From positions 124,001 to 188,000 of the forward strand of contig NZ_VWNC01000001.1 in the NCBI RefSeq assembly GCF_013387455.1: DNA of 64,000 nt, given 5' to 3'. The position numbers were made by a program, and so were the translations under genes. The notes below the pieces were generated by a model. The model was not told the DNA's origin and did not search any database. It was given only the letters and a program-made list of their open reading frames with translations. Shown here piece by piece: positions 36,056-43,143 of this stretch (within the stretch, counting starts at the first letter, position 1; each line of letters starts with the position of its first letter). The stretch comes from Mariprofundus sp. NF. Its GTDB lineage: Bacteria > Pseudomonadota > Zetaproteobacteria > Mariprofundales > Mariprofundaceae.

Positions 36056-37687
36056 CTAAACCCGAATGCTCAGGCCGCTTTCTGCGGTGCGAACTGACTG
36101 CTGCATCGATTGGGCGGTCTGGGTCTCTTTGTCGCTATTTTCACCAGCTTTGGCAAACGTGTTTCCGGAACCACTCTCTCCGGAGCCAAAACCACTCTCC
36201 TGACTTTGTGAGCCCATGGAGAAGCCGGATAGATCAAAGCCTTGCTGTGCAAGGGCTGCCCTCAAGGCTGGCAACTGCTGGTCGATTGCTGCACGAGTGG
36301 TGCCCTGATCGACAACCATATGAACCTGTAGCTGTTTGCTGGCGTCGGTCTGCAGAGTGATCTGAATTTTTCCGAGATGAGCGGGATCGAGTTGAATTTC
36401 CAGTTTTGTCTGACCATTGCTGGCTGACTGGGCAATATGTTGCATGCTGTCAAACACGGTCATGACCGGGGCAGATTTGCCGGTCAGGTAGCTCTGAAAC
36501 TGTGTGTTACCAGTTGAAGAGGTTGCACCGGAACGGGTGTCGCCACTCATGGCTGACATGGCACGGCCATCTTGCGCGCCCCTGTCTGATGCGTGGTTAC
36601 CGGCATCAGAGGTGGATGCGTCGGATATGGTGCTCTGTGCAACTGTGGCGGTAGCACTGGCTTGAGCTGCGGTCTGTTGAGGCTGTCCATGCGCATTTTT
36701 GCCCTGCATGTGGTTTTGTACAGCGGCAGCAAATGCAGCGCCATTCGTAGTTTTACCTAAAGCTGGCTCTTTGGCCTCAGTTTTCATTGCTGTGGCTACA
36801 TTGGTGGCGATGGTTTTTGCATCACTACCTGCGGCAACGTTAGCGGCAGCTTTTTGCCTTGATAGCTGACCATCTTTCATTAAACCTGAAACAGCCGCTT
36901 CCGCTTTTGCCGAGTTCAGATCTTTTGTCAGCTGGGCCGCTACCTCTGGCTTGGCAATGCTGAACTCCGCCTTCTCACCTTTGCTAAGCTGAGCCGATGT
37001 CTCTGGTTTGGCGATGCTGAACTCTGCCTTCTCACCTTTGCTCAGCTGAGCCGATGTCTCTGGCTTGGCGATGCTGAACTCCGCCTTCTCACCTTTGCTC
37101 AGCTGAGCCGATGTCTCTGGCTTGGCGATGCTGAACTCCGCCTTCTCACCTTTGGTCAGCTGAGCCGATGCATCTGGCTTGCCGATAGTGAACTCTGCCT
37201 TCTCACCTTTGCTCAGCTGAGCCGATGCATCTGGTTTACCTATGCTGAACTCTGCCTTCTCACCTTTGCTCAGCTGGGCTGAAACATCTGGCTTGCCAAT
37301 GGTGAACTGTGTCTGCTCGCCTTTTTTCTTCTGAGTCGATGCTTCCGGATTGCCGATGATGAACTCTGCCTTCTCACCTTTGACAAGTTTGGTCGCAGCT
37401 TCAACTTTTTCACCTGCAAACAGGACAGTGGCGACAGGTGTGCCACTTTCCGCTGCTTTCTTTTTAGTGAGAGGATCCTGTTCGGCCATTTTGGCTACGA
37501 ACTTACCTTTCTTGAGTGCCAGCGCGTCTGGTTCCGTGGCAGTAAACAGCCCTTTGCCTTTGCCCTGACCCTGCTTATCCAGCATTGCCATCAGCTTGGC
37601 GAAGAGGCCACCTTTTGCCGACTTCCCTGATTTCCCTAAGATGCCGGATAGGCCGGTTCCATTTATTTGTTCGATCATGCCAACCAT
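36056..37687 (-). CDS. fliK: Flagellar hook-length control protein FliK with a 19-residue repeat array
   Basis: FliK measures hook length and switches export specificity. The C-terminal FliK domain is recognisable: GQTKLEIQLDPAHLGKIQI (about 417-435) followed by VHMVVDQGTTRAAIDQQLPALRAALAQQGF. The N-terminal half contains eight tandem repeats of about 19 residues (residues 99-250, consensus AQLSKGEKAEFSIAKPETS); see the separate repeat entry. The rest is Ala/Gln/Thr-rich and low in complexity, as usual for FliK. The protein is 543 residues; ATG 37678 (MIEQING) is an alternative start. Confidence 0.92.
   Translation of the reverse strand: MVGMIEQINGTGLSGILGKSGKSAKGGLFAKLMAMLDKQGQGKGKGLFTATEPDALALKKGKFVAKMAEQDPLTKKKAAESGTPVATVLFAGEKVEAATKLVKGEKAEFIIGNPEASTQKKKGEQTQFTIGKPDVSAQLSKGEKAEFSIGKPDASAQLSKGEKAEFTIGKPDASAQLTKGEKAEFSIAKPETSAQLSKGEKAEFSIAKPETSAQLSKGEKAEFSIAKPETSAQLSKGEKAEFSIAKPEVAAQLTKDLNSAKAEAAVSGLMKDGQLSRQKAAANVAAGSDAKTIATNVATAMKTEAKEPALGKTTNGAAFAAAVQNHMQGKNAHGQPQQTAAQASATATVAQSTISDASTSDAGNHASDRGAQDGRAMSAMSGDTRSGATSSTGNTQFQSYLTGKSAPVMTVFDSMQHIAQSASNGQTKLEIQLDPAHLGKIQITLQTDASKQLQVHMVVDQGTTRAAIDQQLPALRAALAQQGFDLSGFSMGSQSQESGFGSGESGSGNTFAKAGENSDKETQTAQSMQQSVRTAESGLSIRV
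36938..37393 (-). repeat. Tandem 57-bp coding repeat inside fliK (8 copies)
   Basis: Eight in-frame copies of a 57-bp unit encode AQLSKGEKAEFSIAKPETS and variants. The promoter-distal copies (encoding IAKPETS) are nearly identical at the DNA level; the two copies nearest the start (IIGNPEAS, TIGKPDVS) have diverged. This suggests recent expansion at one end. Each copy adds 19 residues to a protein whose length is known to set hook length. Confidence 0.9.
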
Positions 37688-37696
37688 TGAGCATTT

Positions 37697-37912
37697 TTGA
37701 GGCCAGATAGAAAACTGTTTAAAAACAGATGTTTAGGTGTGGTGTGGAAGTTTTGTCCGGGCAATGTTTGCCTGTTGCTGGAAAAACTTTCCTTATGCCG
37801 CAGAGGCGGCGGCAATCTTTCCCAGCCTCAGATGTTGATCAAAAACTATCTCCAGGCTGCCCATTGCGAGGCATGTGAATCCTGTCGTTTATCTGAATAC
37901 CGGAAAGTTTGA
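37697..37912 (+). CDS. Doubtful small Cys-rich ORF
   Basis: A 71-codon frame (TTG start at 37697, or GTG near 37740) lies in the fliK upstream region. It encodes a C-terminal part with several cysteines (HCEACESCRLSEYRK) and a GGGNLSQPQ stretch that looks protein-like. There is no good ribosome-binding site, no recognised family, and the region should also hold the fliK promoter. It ends nine bases before palindrome E. It may be a real gene or chance. Confidence 0.3.
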   Translation: MRPDRKLFKNRCLGVVWKFCPGNVCLLLEKLSLCRRGGGNLSQPQMLIKNYLQAAHCEACESCRLSEYRKV

Positions 37913-37920
37913 TCATCCGG

Positions 37921-37954
37921 GAACGTCTGCTAACGGCGCCAAAAGCGGACATTC
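37921..37954. repeat. Dispersed palindrome, copy E
   Basis: Arms GAACGTCTGCT and AGCGGACATTC around AACGGCGCCAAA. It marks the 5' side of the orphan genes at 38.0-38.6 kb and shares CTGCTAACGGC with the reverse complement of copy D. Confidence 0.8.
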
Positions 37955-38033
37955 GGATTCACTTTCTTTGCCCTCCAAGTGAGAGTTGGAAGAATAATTC
38001 CTCATCTAATGTTACGGTTTAATATTTCTTGTC

Positions 38034-38039
38034 TATAAT
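38034..38039 (+). promoter_or_regulatory. Candidate -10 element of the orphan gene unit
   Basis: A perfect TATAAT lies 13 bases before the leader ORF start; the best -35 (TTACGG, 16 bases upstream) is weak. If used, the unit brings its own promoter and does not rely on the flagellar genes, which run the other way. Confidence 0.4.
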
Positions 38040-38051
38040 GACAGTCGGGGG

Positions 38052-38129
38052 ATGAACAGCACGGACAAGTTAGAAACAATCAAAAGCCTGAGCGTTGAAT
38101 TTGTAGTTCTGTTCGCAGTGAAATCATGA
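38052..38129 (+). CDS. Possible 25-residue leader peptide coupled to the next gene
   Basis: An ATG after GGGGG opens a 25-codon frame (MNSTDKLETIKSLSVEFVVL then FAVKS). Its stop overlaps the start of the next gene as ATGA, a classic translational coupling. The downstream gene has no separate ribosome-binding site of note. The peptide itself resembles nothing I know. Confidence 0.4.
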   Translation: MNSTDKLETIKSLSVEFVVLFAVKS

Positions 38130-38620
38130 GTTACCACTTTTTCTTATTTTCACTCTTAATGTATTCAGTGAGCTTAGCTCTTAAATATGAGGCCTGTCGG
38201 CCAGGCTTGGAATACCGACCAAGCTTCAATGAAGTTCGGGCATATCGTATTAAAGATGAAAAAGAACGAAGAAATGCAAGAGCATTTAAAATTCTAGCTA
38301 TATTTCTTGCCGTCTTTGCAACTATAGCTTTGCCCTTAAACCCTAGTCTCCCAAATCTATTAAATGATAGAGAATTTGTATCTGTATTGCTGCGAATGAT
38401 TTTAGGTTTTATTCTGTTTTCTAATTTTTTCGCTCGGAACACTCTCTATAAAGAAGAGTACTCGGAAGGATTGATGTATTCTTTCCCATTGATGGGGATT
38501 CTTGATGTTTATATAAAAACTGGATGGTTCGTAAAAGGCTCGGACTTCATCTCGTTGGTGGTAAATTTAACCACTGCAATGGCGATAAGTGGGGTGGTGT
38601 TATTTCTATATTACATTTGA
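38126..38620 (+). CDS. Orphan multi-span membrane protein of unknown function (palindrome-bounded)
   Basis: A 164-residue protein with four or five hydrophobic segments (about 3-20, 53-74, 85-103, 117-133, 142-163) and a charged cytoplasmic-type loop (RIKDEKERRNARAFK). No family is recognised. It is clearly A+T-rich compared with the flagellar genes around it and runs against them. Palindrome E lies upstream and palindrome F starts five bases after its stop. The start overlaps the leader ORF. It is best described as an acquired single-gene unit. Confidence 0.7.
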   Translation: MSYHFFLFSLLMYSVSLALKYEACRPGLEYRPSFNEVRAYRIKDEKERRNARAFKILAIFLAVFATIALPLNPSLPNLLNDREFVSVLLRMILGFILFSNFFARNTLYKEEYSEGLMYSFPLMGILDVYIKTGWFVKGSDFISLVVNLTTAMAISGVVLFLYYI

Positions 38621-38624
38621 CCGC

Positions 38625-38672
38625 GAATGACTGCTTCCGACCGTTTGAACCGAAGACCCAAAGCAGACATTC
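38625..38672. repeat. Dispersed palindrome, copy F (long loop)
   Basis: Arms GAATGACTGCTT and AAGCAGACATTC with a longer centre (CCGACCGTTTGAACCGAAGA then CCCA). The centre contains a second small inverted repeat. It shares GCTTCCGACC and GACCCAAAGCAG with copy A. It separates two neighbouring orphan units. Confidence 0.8.
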
Positions 38673-38714
38673 AGATTTTGCTATAATTCTTTCTCAATGG
38701 AGGGGGAGTTAACG

Positions 38715-38858
38715 GTGTTAGAGTCAGTTGTTCATAATCTATTCGGAGCAACAATCAGCTTCTTTCTGATTTTCAGACCTTTGTCTGTTGCTGGATTCAT
38801 GGGCTATATTTACTGGCAAATGTTAAACTCACCCCCATGGGTGGCAATGAAGAGATGA
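38715..38858 (+). CDS. Possible 47-residue membrane peptide, first of an overlapping pair
   Basis: A GTG start after GGGGGAG (about 38702-38708) opens a 47-residue frame with one hydrophobic segment (FGATISFFLIFRPLSVAGFM). The stop overlaps the start of the next tiny ORF (ATGA). The pair fills the space between palindromes F and G exactly, which favours real genes. It could also be one gene with a frameshift. Confidence 0.45.
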   Translation: MLESVVHNLFGATISFFLIFRPLSVAGFMGYIYWQMLNSPPWVAMKR

Positions 38859-38953
38859 AAAATCATTTCTTTGGAACAAACCCATTTTGGTTCAGGTTGC
38901 TAGGCGTAATGTATGCGGTACTTTGGCTATATCCATTGGTAGTTGCTGAATGA
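38855..38953 (+). CDS. Possible 32-residue membrane peptide, second of an overlapping pair
   Basis: The frame starts inside the preceding stop (ATGA) and encodes MKNHFFGTNPFWFRLLGVMY and a hydrophobic end (LWLYPLVVAE). Its TGA stop lies inside the left arm of palindrome G, the same stop-in-repeat arrangement seen for the permease gene and palindrome A. No family is known. Confidence 0.45.
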   Translation: MKNHFFGTNPFWFRLLGVMYAVLWLYPLVVAE

Positions 38954-38975
38954 CCGCCGCCGAAAGCGGACATTC
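38948..38975. repeat. Dispersed palindrome, copy G
   Basis: GAATGACCGCCGCCGAAAGC followed by GGACATTC. The right arm is exact; the left arm is imperfect. It closes the 3' side of the pair of tiny ORFs, and its first bases contain their stop codon. Confidence 0.75.
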
Positions 38976-39102
38976 GATGAGTTGCTTCAGTTAGCGTTTA
39001 TAGGTTGTGATTGAATGAAAAGTGGCCACGAGTTTTGCAACTGGCGGCCACGGGTTGGGCAGTTTAATGCAAGTGGCTTGCACGTAGCGATAACATGGTT
39101 AG

Positions 39103-41961
39103 TTAATCGTCTTTGTGTTCACCAATCAGAATCAGTTCGGCAATGTTATGATTGAACTTGGTCCATGAGTAGCGGGAGACCGGATTTCCGAATGGGTTGA
39201 GAATGATCTGGTGCTGACGAAGACAGGCGTAGTCCTCTTCACGCGGGAAGAGTTTGCGGATGGTGTTCTGCAGAGGATCATTCCATATAAAACTCTCTTT
39301 CAGGCGATAGCCAATCCAGACGTAACCATCAGCCAGCAGACTGGCAAACAGCGCTTCAGCATCTTCCGGCAGCGGTGCAGTCACAGTCAGGGTCAGGATA
39401 TCCATCTCATCAACATCACCGACATCACCCATCAGGTCATCAATGGTGTGGCGCAGGGTGCGCTGCAGTTCATAAGCAGCAGGGTTTTCAGAGCGATACA
39501 TGTGGTAACTCGTGTGTGCAACATAGGTGCCATAAAAGGCATTCGGCACGGTGACGTGAATCTCGTGTGGCAGATTGAAACGTTCCAGCTCCTCCTGCAG
39601 TAGCAATGCCTGGTCACGATTCTCAAGCACAGGGTAGATATCAGGATGGACACCCAGCTCATTCACGATAGTGACCAGATGTGAGAGTACTGTGGCGATA
39701 CTGGCATAGGGGTGCGCTTTCAGATGAGGGGCACGTGAAAGCAGGATTTTATCGGCATCTTTCACATAGGGGCGCAGGAAATTCATGTTGGCATAATTCC
39801 AGCGAACCAGATCAATACTGATTTGATTATCATCACTGCCGGTGCGGCGTTGCAGGTAGGCCAACTGATCTGCGCACTCCTCTTTGCTCATATCATCAAT
39901 CAGGGTGACATGGATGCTGTCAAAATCATCGAGCAGGCGTTTGAGCAGCAGTGGCAGGCTGCCGACCCATCCGGTGATCAGAAGATTAAGATCTTTCTTG
40001 AGTTTGGTTTTGATCAGTCCCTGAGGGGGTTCAGCCAATACCGGGCATGGTCTGTCATGTAGGCGTTTGATGGCAAACAGTGTTTCAGAATAGAGTGCAT
40101 TAGGGCTGATGGAGATGCCCAGAATGGATGGGATCTGCATCGGCAGCTCTAGTGCGTCAGCCTTATAGAGCGGGTGTGCACGTCCCGATGCATCGGTCAG
40201 GCCAAGGAGTGTAACCCCGCGCATCAATAACTGGGCAGCAAGCCTGTTCAGTGGCATCGACTGCTTGTTATCGGGCAGGCTAAGCGTGAGTTCACCATCT
40301 TCAAGCTGCAGTGTGCCGTCCCATTCAGAGATCTGCAGAGAGGAGTCCTCTGTGCGATCAGGGATCATCAACCGTTCCATCACCTGATCAAAATCTTTAT
40401 AGACCAGAATGTTGCGGAATAGATTGGCGCGAACGTCTGCCTGTGAAAGGACGACGGTCGGTTTATTATAAAAGCCGGACGTATCCCAACCCACCTGCAA
40501 CATATGCTGATGAGAGTCCAGATGCGGGGTTGCCATGCCGGGCGTGGAGACATTGATATAAATTTCCGGATTGACCCGGCGCACGGCAATCAGGGAGTAG
40601 GTGGCATGGGCCAGATCATCAGCGCCAGTGTGACCATCGGGAAGATTGATCACCGCCTGTCTGGCGTGGCCCAGATTGATGCGCTGCAGCGATTTTGTCT
40701 CTTCCACTTCACCCCAACGGTAGGATACCCAGCTGTGTTCGATGAGTGAATCAGGCATCTTTTCACTGTTGTTGAGGATCACCAGTTTTAATTTGGAGAA
40801 GTTGCGTTCTGATACGACTTTCAGCTGTTCAACGATAAATGGTGCAACTTTAGACCATCCCAGCATCACCATGTGGTTGGTAATGTTCAGACGTTCGTTA
40901 CGTAGTTTGGCCATCAGGCCGGAGACGATGTGGGCACCGATACCGATGAAGAAGGCGAAGATGAATACGCCGACGATGACTGCCAGTACCGAGAAGACGA
41001 CAATTGAGGTCTCCTCGGGATAGGTCACGGTATTGCCGGGATCGGTAAACATGCGGAAGGCGAACCAGATGGGGGCAAACATGCCTTGATCCTGTGCATT
41101 GACCACGCCATCCTGGCTGTAGTCGAAATTAGGGAAGGAGTAGTGGCCGATAACGCCGCCACCGATGGAGAGTACAGCCAGCAAGAGCACGATCAGATTG
41201 ATCTCCTGCATGAACTGACCTTCGCGCATCACCTCTTTGAGGTTTCTGATAATGACCATCCACGGGCGCAACAGGCGCACCAGTCGCAACATACGTAGCG
41301 CGCCACCATAAGGAATGAAGGCAAAGGCAGGGATCATCACAATCGTGGCAATGGTATCGATCCACCAGTAAGTCCATTCAGCTATTTTGTCTTTTCGCGA
41401 TTCATAATTCATGTGTCGCATAATCAGCAGGCGAATCGCCAGCTCGACAGCGAAGAAGATAATGATAATCCACATCAGGGTGTCTTCGGCAAAGAACGAG
41501 AGCAGAATAATCAGTGAGATCAACATGCCATAGGTCGGTGAATACATGGCACTCTGCAGGTCCAGATAGCGGAACATGCGCAGTGTACGCAGCAGGTAGA
41601 AGGCACGAATCAGACGGGCTGCCGCAGCGTTTTCGGCATCAATGGGGATATCAAATACGGTAATCAGCAGAGAGAGGATGCCGATGACATCCAGTACTAA
41701 AAAGAGCGCGTCAATTTTTTGATTCAGAGAGGAGCGATAGGGGTTGGTTTGGCGTTTGTTGATCATGATGGCAAGACGCATGGAGAGCTCGCCGACAAAG
41801 AATATAAAAAGAACTGCAGCCAGAATTTGACTATGGGTGAAGGAGAGTGCAATCAGTGCCATCATCAGGAAACCAAAACGTGGATGCATCAGGATCCACT
41901 CCATGTGATGGTAGAAAAGCGGCCGGTCACTGAATACCGATTGCATATTATTATTCTTCAT
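39103..41961 (-). CDS. CASTOR/POLLUX-like ion channel with duplicated voltage-sensor-like module
   Basis: A 952-residue membrane channel. The N-terminal 245 residues hold two similar four-helix modules: LFIFFVGELSMRLAIM (50-65) parallels IIFFAVELAIRLLIM (167-181), and two Arg-rich S4-like helices follow (RLIRAFYLLRTLRMFR, 116-131; LRMLRLVRLLR, 222-232). A pore region comes next (about 252-345; WFAFRMFTDPGNTVTYPEE), without a TVGYG filter but like the DPGN pore of CASTOR/DMI1 channels. The remaining 600 residues are two RCK/TrkA-like cytosolic halves (MVMLGWSKVAPFIVEQL; NLLITGWVGSLPLLLKRL). Ion selectivity is unknown. It follows the MotE-like gene, within the flagellar cluster. Confidence 0.85.
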   Translation of the reverse strand: MKNNNMQSVFSDRPLFYHHMEWILMHPRFGFLMMALIALSFTHSQILAAVLFIFFVGELSMRLAIMINKRQTNPYRSSLNQKIDALFLVLDVIGILSLLITVFDIPIDAENAAAARLIRAFYLLRTLRMFRYLDLQSAMYSPTYGMLISLIILLSFFAEDTLMWIIIIFFAVELAIRLLIMRHMNYESRKDKIAEWTYWWIDTIATIVMIPAFAFIPYGGALRMLRLVRLLRPWMVIIRNLKEVMREGQFMQEINLIVLLLAVLSIGGGVIGHYSFPNFDYSQDGVVNAQDQGMFAPIWFAFRMFTDPGNTVTYPEETSIVVFSVLAVIVGVFIFAFFIGIGAHIVSGLMAKLRNERLNITNHMVMLGWSKVAPFIVEQLKVVSERNFSKLKLVILNNSEKMPDSLIEHSWVSYRWGEVEETKSLQRINLGHARQAVINLPDGHTGADDLAHATYSLIAVRRVNPEIYINVSTPGMATPHLDSHQHMLQVGWDTSGFYNKPTVVLSQADVRANLFRNILVYKDFDQVMERLMIPDRTEDSSLQISEWDGTLQLEDGELTLSLPDNKQSMPLNRLAAQLLMRGVTLLGLTDASGRAHPLYKADALELPMQIPSILGISISPNALYSETLFAIKRLHDRPCPVLAEPPQGLIKTKLKKDLNLLITGWVGSLPLLLKRLLDDFDSIHVTLIDDMSKEECADQLAYLQRRTGSDDNQISIDLVRWNYANMNFLRPYVKDADKILLSRAPHLKAHPYASIATVLSHLVTIVNELGVHPDIYPVLENRDQALLLQEELERFNLPHEIHVTVPNAFYGTYVAHTSYHMYRSENPAAYELQRTLRHTIDDLMGDVGDVDEMDILTLTVTAPLPEDAEALFASLLADGYVWIGYRLKESFIWNDPLQNTIRKLFPREEDYACLRQHQIILNPFGNPVSRYSWTKFNHNIAELILIGEHKDD

Positions 41962-42020
41962 GGTTCAGGCTCACTGTTGTGTGTAGTGGTGAAATAGTAT
42001 CAATGCCAAATCGAGGTGTC

Positions 42021-42698
42021 TCATTTTACTGTGCTGATCTGGCGGGTCAGCGCCTGACTGATGGTCACTGCCTTATCCGCCGGCATAAACGAGAGAATCT
42101 TACCTACCTTCTTCTCATCCATGAGCAGAAATACTTTGATAACATCTGCAAGCTCCATCTTGGCAATCACCGGTGCCGCCTTCTCGGGTTTCATGCCTTC
42201 AAATACAGCCGTCAGTCGTTTTACCTTTTTGCTCTTGATCTTCTTCTCATCATCAAGGCGCTGTTTGATGCTGGTCTCAAGCTGTTCCAGCTCGGTGATT
42301 CTCCGCCGTACCTGCTCATCGGCCTCATTGATCGATTTTTCCCGCTCATCGAGTTGTTTGGCGCGGCTGTCCAGGTTCTCTTTGTAGGACCTTAGCTCAG
42401 AGAGTGTCTCATCATCGTGACGGGAAGAGGAGCCGCTTCTCGCGGCTTGAGCGGGAGCGGCTGCTTCAGCCCGGGGGATAATATAGGCCTCAAGCATGGC
42501 CAGCGACTGGTCGATCGTTGGCTGTTCAGCTGGTCCGCTGGCAGGAATGCTTGGTGTCACAGTCGTTTCAGATGCAGTTGCTGTGTAGATGGCGGCATCG
42601 GTAGTTGAGGTGGCAGGCCATAGTGTAAAGCCGAGCTTGCCGCCGAGTAGAATGCCGATAACGATAAAGATTCGAATAGATAGTTTATGGGGTGTCAT
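42021..42698 (-). CDS. MotE-like flagellar protein (membrane span, coiled coil, MgtE-N-like end)
   Basis: A 225-residue protein with one N-terminal membrane span (IRIFIVIGILLGGKLGFTLW), a linker, a long coiled coil (about 95-165) and a C-terminal helical domain (FEGMKPEKAAPVIAKMELADVIKVFLLMDEKKVGKILSFMPADKA). That last domain resembles the MgtE N-terminal/FliG-like fold. This is the layout of MotE, a periplasmic chaperone for the stator protein MotC in Sinorhizobium, and of proteins placed after fliJ in many species. ATG 42698 follows the fliJ stop directly; the upstream frame is inside fliJ. Confidence 0.75.
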   Translation of the reverse strand: MTPHKLSIRIFIVIGILLGGKLGFTLWPATSTTDAAIYTATASETTVTPSIPASGPAEQPTIDQSLAMLEAYIIPRAEAAAPAQAARSGSSSRHDDETLSELRSYKENLDSRAKQLDEREKSINEADEQVRRRITELEQLETSIKQRLDDEKKIKSKKVKRLTAVFEGMKPEKAAPVIAKMELADVIKVFLLMDEKKVGKILSFMPADKAVTISQALTRQISTVK

Positions 42699-42702
42699 AG
42701 TG

Positions 42703-43143
42703 TCATACCGATGAGGAGGATCTTCTGGATGCAACCATATCATCCATCTGACGCTGAGCTTTCAGGTCATCCTTCCTGTTCTGTTTTTTTGTCTCTTTCT
42801 GATGCATGCTGTCGTAGGTGTAGTGGGTGCGCTGGGCCTTGGCCAGCCGCTCGAATATATCCTTCTTCTCCACTTCCATGGCTTTGATGCCAGCCTTGAT
42901 TGAGGTGAGTCTGTTCTGCTGCTCGCGAAATGCGGTATCAAAGACCTGCAGCAGCGATGCGGAGTGACGCTTACGCATGGCCTGGTCACGCTGCTGGTTC
43001 AACTGCTTGATATGTGCTTCAGAATTGAGGAACTGCTGTTCTAGCGTATGTTTGCGATCATTGAGCTCTGCCAGTTGCGTTTCAACCTTATTGCGCTCTT
43101 GCTCGCTGAGCCGCGTTAAAAGTTTGGACGTTTCTAGTTTCAT
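42703..43143 (-). CDS. fliJ: Flagellar export chaperone/ATPase stalk protein FliJ
   Basis: A 146-residue, almost fully coiled-coil protein (Glu/Lys/Gln-rich, few hydrophobics), as for FliJ, which links the FliI ATPase ring to the export gate. The beginning MKLETSKLLTRLSEQERNKVE matches the family. It overlaps the fliI 3' end by 56 bp, longer than usual. The C-terminus is Ser-rich. Confidence 0.9.
   Translation of the reverse strand: MKLETSKLLTRLSEQERNKVETQLAELNDRKHTLEQQFLNSEAHIKQLNQQRDQAMRKRHSASLLQVFDTAFREQQNRLTSIKAGIKAMEVEKKDIFERLAKAQRTHYTYDSMHQKETKKQNRKDDLKAQRQMDDMVASRRSSSSV

Noticed and set aside
36938-37393. Tandem repeats as a CRISPR array
   Set aside because: The 57-bp units are contiguous without spacers, in frame, and encode a repeated peptide within fliK.
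38126-38640. Shared 12-mer GTGAAATCATGA at about 629-640 and 38118-38129
   Set aside because: Both contain a start/stop overlap near an orphan unit, but one copy is the end of the permease gene and the other a leader ORF; two occurrences in 64 kb may be chance.
638-38975. Integron attC sites as an explanation for the palindromes
   Set aside because: The copies are about 30-50 bp, lack a clear GTTRRRY/RYYYAAC core at the ends, occur singly far apart, and no IntI integrase is visible. The cassette-like logic is kept as a finding, but the integron name is not justified.
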